A stretch of DNA of 64,000 nucleotides from Methylocella silvestris (GTDB taxonomy: Bacteria; Pseudomonadota; Alphaproteobacteria; Rhizobiales; Beijerinckiaceae). Shown here piece by piece: positions 1 to 9,226 of this stretch. The position numbers and the translations under genes were made by a program. The DNA is taken from assembly GCF_002891535.1 (NCBI RefSeq), contig NZ_PDZR01000001.1:124001-188000 (forward strand), given 5' to 3'. The notes beneath the pieces were generated by a model. The model had not been told where the DNA came from, searched no databases, and saw only the letters and a list, made by a program, of their open reading frames with translations. The first letter of the stretch is position 1. Each line of letters begins with the position of its first letter.

Positions 1-656
1 GAAATGACGACGGGCATGTCCGCCCCGCCGATCGGCACGATCAGCAGCACGCCGAGCGCGAAGGACACGACCGCGATCGCCCAGAACACGATGTGATTGG
101 CGGTTGTCGAAAAGGCGATGACGAACAAGAGCAGCAGTACGCCGAGCGCGATATTGATCAGATGCCGGTGCGGCAGCATGATCGGCTTGCCCGACATGCG
201 GCCGTCAAGCTTCAGGAACGCGATCACCGAACCGGTGAAAGTCAGGGCGCCGATGGCGGCGCCGAGGGACATTTCGACGAGGCTGCTCGTGTGGATCGGC
301 GATCCGAGCCCGAAGGCGCGCGGCGCATGCAGGGCGGCCGCCGCGACCAGCACGGCGGCGAGGCCGACGAGCGCGTGAAACAGCGCGACGAGCTGCGGCA
401 TCGCCGTCATCTGGATCGTGCGCGCCCGCCAGGCGCCGATGCCGCCGCCGATCGCAATGCCGGCGAAGATGATCAGAAAGGAGACGCCGCCGGCGGGGGG
501 CTGATAGAACAGCGTCGTGATGATCGCGATCGCCATGCCGATCATGCCGGCGCGATTGCCGCGCCGCGAGGTTTCCGGCGACGACAGGCCGCGCAACGCG
601 AAAATAAACAGGAGTCCCGAGACGAGGTAGAGGACGGCCGCGATATTGGCGTTCAT
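1..656 (-). CDS. pntB: NAD(P) transhydrogenase subunit beta (partial, 3' end outside window)
   Basis: This is the N-terminal ~218 residues of the membrane beta subunit of proton-translocating transhydrogenase, which couples hydride transfer from NADH to NADP+ with proton entry. The reading frame opens MNANIAAVLYLVSGLLFIFALRG style and runs through several hydrophobic helices, with the conserved stretch around residues 30-60 (SSPETSRRGN) and a GGGIGAWRA segment typical of PntB. The start ATG at 656 lies 3 bases after the stop of the upstream pntA2 gene, so the subunits are translated from one message. The NADP-binding domain III is beyond the window edge. Identification is from family recognition of the N-terminal region; the truncation is only the window boundary. 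Confidence 0.93.
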   Translation of the reverse strand, partial: MNANIAAVLYLVSGLLFIFALRGLSSPETSRRGNRAGMIGMAIAIITTLFYQPPAGGVSFLIIFAGIAIGGGIGAWRARTIQMTAMPQLVALFHALVGLAAVLVAAAALHAPRAFGLGSPIHTSSLVEMSLGAAIGALTFTGSVIAFLKLDGRMSGKPIMLPHRHLINIALGVLLLLFVIAFSTTANHIVFWAIAVVSFALGVLLIVPIGGADMPVVI

Positions 657-659
657 CGG

Positions 660-1097
660 TCAGCCCTTCTTTTTATACATCGCGAGCATGCGCTCGGTGA
701 CGAGGAAGCCGCCGAAAATATTCACCGAGGCGAGCACGAGGGCGATAAAGCCGAAAATCTTCGCCGCGACGGCGCCCGGATCGCCATGCGCGCCAACGCC
801 GACGGAGGCGGACAAGAGCGCGCCGACGACGATGACCGATGAAATCGCATTGGTGACCGACATCAGCGGCGTATGCAGCGCGGGCTTGACAGACCAGACC
901 ACGTAATAGCCGACGACGACGGCGAGCGCGAAAATCGCAAGACGGAAGATGATCGGATCAATCACCCCGCCACTCAGCGCGTGGCCGCTTCCGGCGAGCT
1001 GGTCGGCGTAGGTTTCGGCGTTTTGCGCGGCCTGCTTTGCCGCGGTCACCGCATCATGAAGATGTTGCAGCGCCACTGGGTCGATTTCGTTCGCCAT
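660..1097 (-). CDS. pntA2: NAD(P) transhydrogenase subunit alpha, membrane part (PntA2)
   Basis: This 145-residue protein is the separate membrane-spanning C-terminal part of the alpha subunit in the three-subunit form of proton-translocating transhydrogenase found in alphaproteobacteria. An N-terminal soluble piece ([17 protein letters not shown]) is followed by about four hydrophobic helices, including [20 protein letters not shown] and the final [18 protein letters not shown], which match the family. The ATG at 1097 was chosen over a longer upstream reading because the homology starts there and the upstream residues are arginine/proline-rich without resemblance to the family. It lies between pntA1 (106 bases upstream) and pntB (3 bases downstream). 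Confidence 0.94.
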   Translation of the reverse strand: MANEIDPVALQHLHDAVTAAKQAAQNAETYADQLAGSGHALSGGVIDPIIFRLAIFALAVVVGYYVVWSVKPALHTPLMSVTNAISSVIVVGALLSASVGVGAHGDPGAVAAKIFGFIALVLASVNIFGGFLVTERMLAMYKKKG

Positions 1098-1203
1098 CAC
1101 TCTCTCCCTCGGAATTTTTGTGGGGCGGCCGGACCGTTGGTCGCGGATCGGCGTTGTGAGCGCTCGCTTCCGGGCGCCTTCGGCCGCCGTGCGGCTTGAA
1201 AGA

Positions 1204-2598
1204 TCAGGGCTTGCCCTGGGCCGATCCCCTGCCTGACTTCGATCTTTGGCGCGGCTTTGCCGCGGGCTCCGGCCCTTCGGCCGTGGGTTGAGGCTGCTCG
1301 TCGCCAGCCGCGGGCGGAGGCGCGATCTCTGCGCCAGGTTCCGCTTCGACCAGGGCGGGCGCTTCGGCCACGGCGTCCGCGGCGCTCTCAGGCGCCTGAG
1401 CTTGCGCCCCGGCCCCGGCCTCAGGCTGAGGTTCAACCGCGGCTTCGGTCGTGGATTCTGGCGCCGGGGCCTGAAAATTCGGATGCGGCAGCGCGCCGTC
1501 CCGCGTCAGTAGCGTGGCCTTGACGATTTCGTCGTCCCAATCGATCGCGAGCTCATGTGTCTCCTTGTCGATCAGGGGCTTCAGGAAATTGACGAGGTTG
1601 CGCGCATAGAGCGCCGAGGCGGAGGCTGCGACGCGTCCGGGCACGTTGAGATTGCCGATAATCTTGACGCCATTTTCGCTGATCACCGTCTCGCCTGGCC
1701 GCGACAATTCGCAATTGCCGCCGCGCTCGACGGCAAGGTCGATGATGATCGACCCCCGCTGCATCGAGGCGACCATGTCCGCCGTGATCAGGACCGGCGC
1801 CTTGCGGCCCGGAATCAGCGCGGTGGTGATGACGATGTCCTGCTTGGCGATATGAGAGGCGGTGAGCTCGGCCTGTTTCGCCTGATATTCGGGCGACATC
1901 GGCTTGGCGTAGCCGGCCGCCGTCTCGGCGGCGGCGAATTCTTCATCCTCGACGGCGATGAATTTCGCGCCGAGCGACAGAACCTGCTCTTTGGTGGCTG
2001 GCCGGACGTCCGTTGCGGTGACGAGGCCGCCGATCCTGCGCGCCGTCGCGATCGCCTGCAGTCCGGCGACACCGACGCCCATGACGAAGATCCGGGCCGG
2101 CTGAATCGAACCCGCAGCCGTCGTCATCATCGGGATGGCGCGGTCGTAGGATGCGGCGGCGTCGATGACGGCGCGATAGCCGGCGAGATTGGCCTGGCTC
2201 GACAGCACATCCATCGACTGCGCGCGCGTGATGCGGGGAATGAGCTCCATCGCAAAGGCGCTGACGCCGGCGCCGGCAAGCGATTGCAGCGCGGCGACGT
2301 TTTCATAAGGGTCGAGGACGGCGAGGACGATGGCGCCGGGCTTCACGCCCGCGAGTTCGGCGGCTTTGGGGCGGCGCACCCGCAGCACGACGTCGGCCCC
2401 CGCGGCGGCGGCGGCGGCGGTCGGCGCGAGCGTCGCCCCGGCTGCGGCAAAGGCGTCGTCGGCGATGGCCGATCCCCGGCCCGCGCCGGTCTCGACCGCG
2501 ACCTCTGCGCCGAGGCCGATGAATGTCTTTACGGTCTCGGGAGTCGCCGCGACGCGGCTTTCGTGAGGGTCGGTTTCGGCTTGAACCGCTATGCGCAT
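1204..2598 (-). CDS. pntA1: NAD(P) transhydrogenase subunit alpha, NAD-binding part (PntA1), with long C-terminal tail
   Basis: This 464-residue protein is the soluble NAD(H)-binding domain I of proton-translocating transhydrogenase. It begins [23 protein letters not shown], has the alanine dehydrogenase/PNT N-terminal fold and the nucleotide-binding region with [20 protein letters not shown] and the characteristic mobile-loop region [16 protein letters not shown]. The folded domain ends near residue 375. The remaining ~85 residues are a low-complexity tail rich in Ala, Pro, Glu and Gln that ends in basic residues; such tails are much shorter in most homologues. It is the first transhydrogenase gene of the operon and follows the small oxidase subunit gene by 78 bases. 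Confidence 0.95.
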   Translation of the reverse strand: MRIAVQAETDPHESRVAATPETVKTFIGLGAEVAVETGAGRGSAIADDAFAAAGATLAPTAAAAAAGADVVLRVRRPKAAELAGVKPGAIVLAVLDPYENVAALQSLAGAGVSAFAMELIPRITRAQSMDVLSSQANLAGYRAVIDAAASYDRAIPMMTTAAGSIQPARIFVMGVGVAGLQAIATARRIGGLVTATDVRPATKEQVLSLGAKFIAVEDEEFAAAETAAGYAKPMSPEYQAKQAELTASHIAKQDIVITTALIPGRKAPVLITADMVASMQRGSIIIDLAVERGGNCELSRPGETVISENGVKIIGNLNVPGRVAASASALYARNLVNFLKPLIDKETHELAIDWDDEIVKATLLTRDGALPHPNFQAPAPESTTEAAVEPQPEAGAGAQAQAPESAADAVAEAPALVEAEPGAEIAPPPAAGDEQPQPTAEGPEPAAKPRQRSKSGRGSAQGKP

Positions 2599-2676
2599 TT
2601 AGCTCTCCGATAGAAGATCGCGCCCCCGGGCGGGGGCGCGTTCAGCGTTCCCGGCGCTCTGCGGCGCCGTGTGAAG

Positions 2677-2826
2677 TCAGAGGGTGATCAAGGCGAGAAG
2701 AATCACGATTCCGGCGACGCCAATCGTGCCATAGAGCGCGAATTTCACGAAATGCCGGTAGGTTCGGACGTGCTCCGCATAGTCCATATCAGGATGGCTG
2801 ACGGGGTCGGCGAGATCGTGCGCCAT
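2677..2826 (-). CDS. aa3-type cytochrome c oxidase subunit IV-like small membrane protein
   Basis: This 49-residue protein begins MAHDLADPVSHPDMDYAEHV and ends with one membrane helix (FALYGTIGVAGIVILLALIT). The acidic N-terminus with the D-M-D-Y-A-E-H motif, a short basic/aromatic stretch (RTYRHFVKF) and a single C-terminal helix match the bacterial aa3-type oxidase subunit IV family (PF07835). In the oxidase this subunit contacts the core complex from the membrane and is not catalytic. It stands directly upstream of pntA1 on the same strand, an arrangement I recall from other Rhizobiales, although no other oxidase genes are present here. It is easily missed by length cutoffs. Confidence 0.85.
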   Translation of the reverse strand: MAHDLADPVSHPDMDYAEHVRTYRHFVKFALYGTIGVAGIVILLALITL

Positions 2827-2949
2827 GGCGTTCCTCCGATTGACGGTTCTGAAGCTTTGGCAATGAATAGACCGCCGCGCAAGAGAACAAAAGCCTTTTT
2901 GCGGCGCGTGAACGCCGATAGCTCTATCGACTTTTGGAGTGGCGACGGG

Positions 2950-4320
2950 TCATTGCGGCGGCTGCAAGCCGGCCGTCATGAGCGCCGCGCTCTGGCGCGC
3001 GCACAGCGCCTCGACGGAAAAGTCGCCGATCGCTTCATTGAACAGGCGATAGAAGTTCAGGCGCGCCCCAAGATGGAGAAAGGCGCCGCCAAGGCCGATC
3101 GCGGCGCGGTCCATGAAGACGAATTCGCGCGGCACCCGCACCGGGCCTTTCTGCTTCAGCGCCTGATGCACGCGAAACGCTTCCTTGCGCCCGTAGCTGC
3201 CGGGTGAGACGCCGTCGGCGATGGTGCGCACCCGGTCGTCGAGCAGCGGACCGTAGATGAATTTCGCCCAGATGTTGAGGATTTCGGCGAGATCGCGCGT
3301 CAGGCCCTGAAAGCCCCAGATCTCATAGGCGTGAAAGGTCCGGGCGAAATCATCATGCAACAGGCCCTCGTAGAGATCGACCACGCCCTGAACGAAGCCG
3401 GGCTTGAAGATCCGCACGCAGCCATAATCCAGCAAATTGATGCCGGCCGCCTCGCCGCTTCCGTCGCCGCCGCCGAAGACCGTGTAATTGCCAAGATGCG
3501 GATCGCCATGGATGACGCCAAACCGGTTGAATGGAATCCACCACGCCTTGAACATGGCGCTCGAAATGCGCGCCCGCGCGGCCTCATCCGCCGATTTGAA
3601 ATCAAGCAGCCTGCCACCCTCGAGCCAGTCCATCGTCAGGAGCCGCGCCGTCGACAATTCGGGGCGAATCGCCGGAACGCGGATATCGGCGAAGTCGCCG
3701 AGGATATCGCGATAAAGCGCGGCATGGCGCGCCTCGCGCTGATAATCCAGCTCTTCGCGCACGCGCTCGCTGATCTCCTGCGTGATCTCGCGCGTGTCGA
3801 TGACCGGATTGAGCCGGCGGTGCAGGGCGAACAGGATTGCGAGCTGGCTGAGATCGGCTTCGACGGCCGAGTTCATATCCGGATATTGCAGCTTGCAGGC
3901 CAGCACGGCGCCATCGAGCGCTATCGCGCGATGCACCTGGCCGAGTGAGGCGGCGGCCGCGGGCTTAAGATCGAAGCTTTTGAATCTGGACGCAAAGTCG
4001 GGGCCGAGTTCGGCCTGCATCCGCCGCTTGACGAAGGCGGCGCCCATCGGCGGCGCATCGGCCTGCAGCTTTTGCAATTCGTCGGCGTATTCTTGCGGCA
4101 GGAGATCCGGGATGGTCGCCATCATCTGGGCGACTTTCATCATTGGCCCCTTGAGGCCGCCGAGCGCCTGCGCCAATGCGGCGGCGTTCGAGGCGTCGCC
4201 CGTGCGTGATCCGGTCAGTCTGGCGCCCGCGATCCGCGCCGCGACCCCGCCGACATTCGCGCCGACCCTTGCATAGCGCGCGGCTCTGGCGGAAAAGCGA
4301 TTGGCTTCCTGATCCTTCAT
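2950..4320 (-). CDS. ABC1/UbiB (AarF) family atypical kinase
   Basis: A 456-residue member of the ABC1/UbiB family of atypical protein-kinase-like ATPases, whose bacterial member UbiB supports ubiquinone synthesis and whose mitochondrial homologues (COQ8) do the same. Visible signatures are the KxGQ-like segment near residue 62 (KVAQMMATIPDLLP), the alanine-rich nucleotide loop (AAAASLGQVHRA), the lysine in VLACKLQYP, the catalytic-loop region GVIHGDPHLGNY and the DFG-equivalent LLDYGCVR. It lacks the long C-terminal membrane helices of classic UbiB, so it resembles the shorter AarF-type proteins common in Rhizobiales. The start is an ATG at 4320; the upstream 160 bases hold a palindromic repeat and no gene. 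Confidence 0.88.
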   Translation of the reverse strand: MKDQEANRFSARAARYARVGANVGGVAARIAGARLTGSRTGDASNAAALAQALGGLKGPMMKVAQMMATIPDLLPQEYADELQKLQADAPPMGAAFVKRRMQAELGPDFASRFKSFDLKPAAAASLGQVHRAIALDGAVLACKLQYPDMNSAVEADLSQLAILFALHRRLNPVIDTREITQEISERVREELDYQREARHAALYRDILGDFADIRVPAIRPELSTARLLTMDWLEGGRLLDFKSADEAARARISSAMFKAWWIPFNRFGVIHGDPHLGNYTVFGGGDGSGEAAGINLLDYGCVRIFKPGFVQGVVDLYEGLLHDDFARTFHAYEIWGFQGLTRDLAEILNIWAKFIYGPLLDDRVRTIADGVSPGSYGRKEAFRVHQALKQKGPVRVPREFVFMDRAAIGLGGAFLHLGARLNFYRLFNEAIGDFSVEALCARQSAALMTAGLQPPQ

Positions 4321-4391
4321 ACGCGCCCCTTGCGGATCTTTTTCGCGTCGGTCGGAGCGCGACGGACGTTACGCTCCAAACCACGCGATTC

Positions 4392-4439
4392 GATCGCGTT
4401 CATGAGTTTGGATTGATCCAACCCAAACTCATCGCGATC
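4392..4439. repeat. Palindromic intergenic repeat, copy 1
   Basis: A near-perfect palindrome: outer arms gatcgcg/cgcgatc (4392-4398 and 4433-4439) enclose inner arms atgagtttgg/ccaaactcat (4402-4411 and 4423-4432) around a short centre. Related but degraded elements occur at 12166-12214 and 34013-34045. It lies between the GNAT gene and the AarF gene, both on the minus strand. It could act as a processing or termination hairpin, but there is no U-tract. Confidence 0.75.
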
Positions 4440-4479
4440 TAGGGGCTATCGCTTATGCGGCTGTCAATGCGCGCAAGGC

Positions 4480-5094
4480 TCAACGCTCCGGCGCGCGCGC
4501 GAGCTCGGTAGCGGTCGGCTGGCCGCTGGCGAGCCCTTCCTCGAGCCTTTTGTCGAATTCAGCGAAGTCCAGCCGCACCTCGACGACATTGCCCTCGCCT
4601 CGGCGCGCGACGAAGCCGAGCTCCTCGGCCATGATCAGCATTTTCCCGTTGTCCGGGGAGATATATCCGGTCACGGCGCGAAGGCCGCGGCGGCGCGCGC
4701 ATTGCAGAATTTCCGTCATCAGCCGATAGCCGAGGCCGTGCGCCTTGAAGTCGGAGCGCACCATGACGTCATATTCTGCGGTGTCGGATTGCGGCGTGTC
4801 CTGGCCGATATGAACGATCCCGTAGATCTCCTCGGGCCCCGCGTCCGGCAGACTGGTCGCGACGATGGCCGCGTCTCTCTCGGGGTCAAGATGGGCGAAC
4901 CGTTCCGCCATGTGAGCGGCAAAGCCGCGCACGGCGCCGAGCAGCCGGAAGCGGATGTCCTCAGGCGAGGCGTGCGAAAACATCTCCTCCAGACGCGCTT
5001 TGTCGTCTGGCCGGACATAGCGCAACTGGAAGCGTTCGCCGTCTGGGAGCCTGATGATGTGCTGGCGCTCTGACTGTCTGATCGGCATATTCAT
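4480..5094 (-). CDS. GNAT family N-acetyltransferase
   Basis: A 204-residue GNAT-fold acetyltransferase. The acetyl-CoA binding segment is visible around residues 115-145 (DVMVRSDFKAHGLGYRLMTEILQCARRRG), followed by ISPDNGKMLIMAEELGF, the usual last GNAT helix region. The fold resembles the GNAT domain of Pat-type protein lysine acetyltransferases, but there is no ADP-forming CoA-ligase part and no cyclic-nucleotide domain, so the substrate cannot be named. The ATG at 5094 (MNMPIRQSERQHI) is preferred; a longer reading to 5241 has no support. It is separated by 159 bases from the AarF gene downstream. Confidence 0.85.
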   Translation of the reverse strand: MNMPIRQSERQHIIRLPDGERFQLRYVRPDDKARLEEMFSHASPEDIRFRLLGAVRGFAAHMAERFAHLDPERDAAIVATSLPDAGPEEIYGIVHIGQDTPQSDTAEYDVMVRSDFKAHGLGYRLMTEILQCARRRGLRAVTGYISPDNGKMLIMAEELGFVARRGEGNVVEVRLDFAEFDKRLEEGLASGQPTATELARAPER

Positions 5095-5475
5095 GGAGTT
5101 GGGCCTCGATTTGACCTGTCTGATTCCAAACCGCAAGGTGCGACAGGCGCATCTTGCGGCATCAAGCAGCGTCTTCAGCGCATTGGCCTGATGTGCTCTG
5201 GACCCGGAAGGCGTCACGGTATCCGGCATGGGCGCCCCCAAGCTGGATTCACGACTTTCGTCGCGTCCTCATTCCGGCCCGCGCTCGACTCAGCGTCGAT
5301 TGGATCGGGCGGCCTTCTCTGGTCTCGGCAAATATGCCCTCGCGCAGCCTACTTCGCAAGTGCAGCATTTGCCGGAACGGACATCGATCGAAAGGCGGCT
5401 GTGCGCGCCACCCTCTTGATTCGACGTAAAAAAGCGGCGGAACGTCGCAGTCGCGCCGAGTTGGTTAATGTTTCG
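5095..5475. other. Intergenic region, no gene recognised
   Basis: About 380 bases between the cobB stop and the GNAT start. Open frames crossing it on the plus strand continue antisense through cobB and have no recognisable product. I see no tRNA, riboswitch consensus or strong terminator; the promoter of the GNAT gene is presumably here. Confidence 0.6.
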
Positions 5476-6816
5476 TTAGGCCGCGGCGATAAGATGGAAA
5501 AAGCTGCCGCTGACATGGGCCCGGCGGGATCCTTCCCCGCGCTCGGATCCGCCATGCGCGTCGATCACATGGGCGAAGGGCGGGTCCTCGCCGGCCTGCG
5601 TTTGCATGGTGGCGTAATGAAATTCGTGCCCGCGCAGCCGCGCGCCCGCCCTGCCGAGCGGATGGGACGCGGCCAGCCTCGCCTCGCGATAGCCGAGATG
5701 CAGCGACCGTTTGGCGAAGCTGAAGCCCGGCGCCAGAAGCCCGGCCATTGCGTGGCTTTCTCCCTTTGCGTCGATGAGAGCCTCGCCCAAAACCATGTAG
5801 CCGCCGCATTCGCCATGGATCGGCTTCGTTTGCGCGAAGCCTCGCAGCCCCGCCATGAATTGCTCCGCCGCGGCGAGTTGTCCCGCATGAAGTTCCGGGT
5901 AGCCGCCGGGCAGCCAGCAAAGATCGCTGTCGGGCGGCGGAGGCTCATTTGCGAGCGGGGAGAAAAAGATGATCTCGGCGCCAAGCGCGCGCCAGCCTTC
6001 CAGAATATGCGGATAGAGAAAGGAGAAAGCGGCGTCGCGCGCGACCGCGATCCGCTGCGCCGGCGGCGGTAGAGCGGCGATCTTGGTTAACGCGCCCGCG
6101 CCGTCCGCGCGCGCCAGCGCGACGATTTCATTGAGGGCGCAATTGCCCGCGACAAAGCCGGCGATCTCTTCAAGCAGCGTCTCCAGCCCTGCGATCTCCT
6201 GAGCTTGCACGAGGCCGAGATGGCGTTCGGGCAGCTCGATTTTTTTGTCGCGCGGCAGCGCGCCGAGGACGGGAACGCCCAACGCCTCGATCGCGTCGGC
6301 GGCGAGGCGCCGGTGCCGCTCGCTCGCGACCCGGTTCAGGATCGCGCCCGCGACTCTTATGCGCGAATCGTAGACCGCGCAGCCTTTGACGATGGCTGCG
6401 GCCGATTGCGCCTGTCCGCTCACATCGACACACAGCAGGATCGGCCAGCCAAGCGCGGCGGCGACGTCGGCCGACGATCCGGTGCGTCCGGGCGCGCCCC
6501 GAACGCCATCGAACAGCCCCATGGAGCCCTCGCACAGCACGAGGTCGGCGGCGCCATTTCCGTTCTCCGCCGCCATGTTCGCCAGCCCGCGCAAAAGCTC
6601 CGGCGCCATCGCCCAGCTATCGAGGTTGACGCTGATCCGCCCCGTCGCGGCGGCATGGAAGGCAGGGTCGATGTAATCCGGCCCGCATTTGGCGGCGCCG
6701 ACGGCGAGTCCCTTGTTCCTCAGCGCCCGCATCAGGCCGAGAGTCAGCAGCGTTTTGCCGCTCCCCGAGCGCGGCGCGGCGATCATCAGGCCGGGAACGG
6801 CACCATGCGCGTTCAT
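5476..6816 (-). CDS. cobB: Hydrogenobyrinic acid a,c-diamide synthase CobB
   Basis: CobB uses ATP and glutamine to amidate the a and c side chains of hydrogenobyrinic acid in the aerobic cobalamin pathway. The 446-residue protein begins with an ATP-binding dethiobiotin-synthetase-like domain carrying APRSGSGKT near residue 15, continues with [14 protein letters not shown], and ends in a class I glutamine amidotransferase domain whose catalytic cysteine is Cys337 in [10 protein letters not shown]. Length fits the family (430-460). Its ATG at 6816 overlaps the cobM stop by 4 bases, making it the last gene of the cobL-cobE-cobM-cobB run. Confidence 0.96.
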   Translation of the reverse strand: MNAHGAVPGLMIAAPRSGSGKTLLTLGLMRALRNKGLAVGAAKCGPDYIDPAFHAAATGRISVNLDSWAMAPELLRGLANMAAENGNGAADLVLCEGSMGLFDGVRGAPGRTGSSADVAAALGWPILLCVDVSGQAQSAAAIVKGCAVYDSRIRVAGAILNRVASERHRRLAADAIEALGVPVLGALPRDKKIELPERHLGLVQAQEIAGLETLLEEIAGFVAGNCALNEIVALARADGAGALTKIAALPPPAQRIAVARDAAFSFLYPHILEGWRALGAEIIFFSPLANEPPPPDSDLCWLPGGYPELHAGQLAAAEQFMAGLRGFAQTKPIHGECGGYMVLGEALIDAKGESHAMAGLLAPGFSFAKRSLHLGYREARLAASHPLGRAGARLRGHEFHYATMQTQAGEDPPFAHVIDAHGGSERGEGSRRAHVSGSFFHLIAAA

Positions 6817-7574
6817 GACGGGCCGCCGCGAAAACGGCGCCGGTAATCGCGATTATAAAGCGCACTGTCGCGAAAATCGCGCGCCTCCAGCGCTGGCCCG
6901 ACGAGGATCAGCGCCGTCCGCTCCATCGGCGCCGCGGCGACCGCTTGCGGCATCGCTGACAGCGTTGCGCGCAAGACGCGCTCATCCGGCCAGGAGGCGC
7001 GATAGACGACGGCGGCGGGGCAATCGGGGCCATAGAAGGGCGTCAGTTCGGCGCAAACCCGTTCGATCGCATGGATTGACAGATGCACGGCGAGCGTCGC
7101 TCCGGTCGCCGCGAAGGCTTTCAGCGTCTCGCGCTCCGGCATCGAGGACGCGCGTCCCGGGGTTCGCGTCAGAACCAGCGATTGCGCGACTTCCGGCAGG
7201 GTGAGTTCGCATTGAAGCGCGGCTGCGGCGGCGGCGAAAGCCGGCACGCCGGGCGTGATCGTGTAAGGAATTTCGAGTTCGTCGAGGCGGCGAAGCTGCT
7301 CGCCCATCGCGCTCCAGATCGAGAGATCGCCCGAATGCAGCCGCGCGACATCCTCGCCGCGCCCCTGCGCGCGCAGGAATTCCTCGATGATCTGATCGAG
7401 ATCGAGCTCCGCCGTGTCGATCATCCGCGCGCCGTCCGGGCAATAGGCGAGGATCGCGCGCGGCACGAGCGAGCCGGCGAACAGGCAGACCGGACAGCGC
7501 GCGATGAGATTGCGGCCCCGCACGGTGATGAGGTCCGGCGCGCCCGGTCCGGCGCCGATGAAATGCACGGTCAC
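6813..7574 (-). CDS. cobM: Precorrin-4 C11-methyltransferase CobM
   Basis: CobM adds a methyl group from S-adenosylmethionine at C11 of precorrin-4, giving precorrin-5. The protein shows the tetrapyrrole methylase signature [18 protein letters not shown] at the N-terminus and the [12 protein letters not shown] segment that binds SAM. I chose the GTG at 7574 (protein of 253 residues, starting just before TVHFIGAG), because it lies 10 bases after the cobE stop and gives the usual family length; an ATG at 7649 would add 25 residues antisense-like in composition and overlap cobE by 65 bases. Its stop overlaps the cobB start by 4 bases. Confidence 0.94.
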   Translation of the reverse strand: MTVHFIGAGPGAPDLITVRGRNLIARCPVCLFAGSLVPRAILAYCPDGARMIDTAELDLDQIIEEFLRAQGRGEDVARLHSGDLSIWSAMGEQLRRLDELEIPYTITPGVPAFAAAAAALQCELTLPEVAQSLVLTRTPGRASSMPERETLKAFAATGATLAVHLSIHAIERVCAELTPFYGPDCPAAVVYRASWPDERVLRATLSAMPQAVAAAPMERTALILVGPALEARDFRDSALYNRDYRRRFRGGPS

Positions 7575-7584
7575 GGCGCGGCGC

Positions 7585-7968
7585 TCATTGTGGGTCGGTG
7601 CTGGCGATGGCGCAGCTTGCGCCCGCCGCGCTGATGCGGGCGAGCACAAGTCGCGAACCGGCGCCCGCCCCGGCGAGCGCCGCCGTTTCGGCGAGCGACG
7701 GCAGTCCGAACAGCGCCTCGACTTTCACGGAGCGGGTTTCTGCGCGAGGCGAGGCCTCCTGCAAAAGCTGCGGCGGAAGAAACACGAGAGGCAGGCCAAG
7801 CCTCTCCGCCGCGATAAAAAGGCCGGGTTCGCCATTCTTGGCGGCGTGAGCATAGATGGCCGCGGGCGCTTCCGCGCATCCCGCGCGCAGGATCGCGCGA
7901 CGGATCAGCGTCTCGATCGCCCCGCCGGGGCAATTCTTTCTGCAGCCGACGCCGATGGCGAGCGTCAT
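7585..7968 (-). CDS. cobE: Cobalamin biosynthesis protein CobE (CbiG C-terminal family)
   Basis: A 127-residue protein of the CobE/CbiG C-terminal family. It begins [22 protein letters not shown], matching the glycine-cysteine N-terminus of that family, and contains the [17 protein letters not shown] region and the closing [18 protein letters not shown]. CobE is required around the ring-contraction stages of the aerobic pathway in Pseudomonas denitrificans, but its exact role has not been clearly settled to my knowledge. The ATG at 7968 overlaps the cobL stop as ATGA, the tight coupling seen between the other genes of this run, so I prefer it to an ATG at 8001. Confidence 0.9.
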   Translation of the reverse strand: MTLAIGVGCRKNCPGGAIETLIRRAILRAGCAEAPAAIYAHAAKNGEPGLFIAAERLGLPLVFLPPQLLQEASPRAETRSVKVEALFGLPSLAETAALAGAGAGSRLVLARISAAGASCAIASTDPQ

Positions 7969-9206
7969 GTCGCCGCCCGCCCGGCTTTCGTGACGGACCA
8001 TTGCGTCACAGGCATCGCCAGCCGCCAGCCGAAAAAGCCGCCGAGTTTTTCGGCACGCGTTACACTCAGCCGCGTCAGTTCGCCGCCGATCGCCTGAAAG
8101 CGCGCCAAAAGTTCGGCTTCGGCTTCGAGCGTGACGGCGTTGACGACGAAGCGTCCGCCAGGCTCCAGCGCGGCGAAAGCTTGATCGAGGAGATCCGGAT
8201 CGCTGGAGCCGCCGCCGACAAAGATCGCCTGCGGCCGCGGCAGTCCGGCAAAGGCCGCCGGCGCCTTTCCTTCGACGATTTTGATCTGCGGCGCGCCGAG
8301 ATTTCTGGCGTTGCGGCCGATCCGCGCCGCGCGCTCCGCGCGGGCTTCGATTGCGATGGCGCGATTGACCGGATCAAGGCGCAGCCATTCGATCGCCACG
8401 GAGCCGGAGCCGGCGCCGACGTCCCATAGGAGATCGCCGCGCCTTGGCGCCAGCGCCGACAGGCTCGCCGCACGGATTTCGCGCTTGGTCAATTGGCCGT
8501 CATGCTCAAACAGCGAATCGTCGAGTCCGCTCGATATAGGGACAAAATTTTCGCGCGGCGCTGAAGTGATCTCGACTGCGACGAGATTGAGGGGATCTAT
8601 GTCGGCAAGATCAAATTGATCTGCCTCGACGGCGCGGATTTTTTCACGCGGGCCGCCGAGCGCTTCCAGCACATGGATCATGGAGCGTCCAAGACCCCTC
8701 TCACGCAAAAGCGCGGCGATTTTCGCCGGCGTCGCCCCGTCCCAGGAGAGGCAGAGGATTTTTGCGCTTGGCTGGAGCGCCGGGATGATGCGCTCGAAAT
8801 CGCGGCCATGCAGGGAGAGCAGCGCGCAATCCTGCAGGCTCCAGGCGAGGCGTGCGGCGGCGAGGCTGAAAGAGGATGGCGCCGGGAGGCAGATCATCTC
8901 GCCGTGCGGGATATGCGCCGAAAGCAGCGCGCCGACGCCATAGAAAAAAGGGTCGCCCGAGGCCAGCACGCAGAGTTTTTCGCCGCGCCGCCGCAAAATC
9001 TCCGGCAGCGCCGCCTCGATCGGCGAAGGCCAGACCATGGTTTGCGCCTCGAACGAGCCGGCCAGTTTCAGATGGCGCGCGCCGCCGATCACAAATGAGG
9101 CTTGCGCCAGTTTTTCCCGCGCGGCAGGGATGAGGCCGTGGGCGCCGTCTTCGCCGATGCCGATGAGAGCGAGCCAGGGGGCGGCTGGGTCCGACGCGGC
9201 GGTCAT
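7965..9206 (-). CDS. cobL: Precorrin-6Y C5,15-methyltransferase (decarboxylating) CobL
   Basis: CobL methylates precorrin-6B at C5 and C15 and removes the acetate carboxyl on ring C, giving precorrin-8X. The 413-residue protein is the usual fusion of a CbiE-like tetrapyrrole methylase (residues ~1-205, with LIGIGEDG near the N-terminus and VLASGDPFFYGVG) and a CbiT-like class I methyltransferase (residues ~225-400, with LLWDVGAGSGSVAIEWLRL). It starts at the ATG at 9206, about 20-30 bases from the divergent cobK start, so the promoters of both genes must overlap their 5' coding regions or lie within that short gap. Confidence 0.95.
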   Translation of the reverse strand: MTAASDPAAPWLALIGIGEDGAHGLIPAAREKLAQASFVIGGARHLKLAGSFEAQTMVWPSPIEAALPEILRRRGEKLCVLASGDPFFYGVGALLSAHIPHGEMICLPAPSSFSLAAARLAWSLQDCALLSLHGRDFERIIPALQPSAKILCLSWDGATPAKIAALLRERGLGRSMIHVLEALGGPREKIRAVEADQFDLADIDPLNLVAVEITSAPRENFVPISSGLDDSLFEHDGQLTKREIRAASLSALAPRRGDLLWDVGAGSGSVAIEWLRLDPVNRAIAIEARAERAARIGRNARNLGAPQIKIVEGKAPAAFAGLPRPQAIFVGGGSSDPDLLDQAFAALEPGGRFVVNAVTLEAEAELLARFQAIGGELTRLSVTRAEKLGGFFGWRLAMPVTQWSVTKAGRAAT

Positions 9207-9226
9207 GGCGCAGGAAAGCCCGAATT

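Noticed and set aside
5191-6072. 293-codon plus-strand frame overlapping the cobB 3' end
   Set aside because: Most of it is antisense to the glutamine amidotransferase domain of CobB, and no family resemblance is seen.
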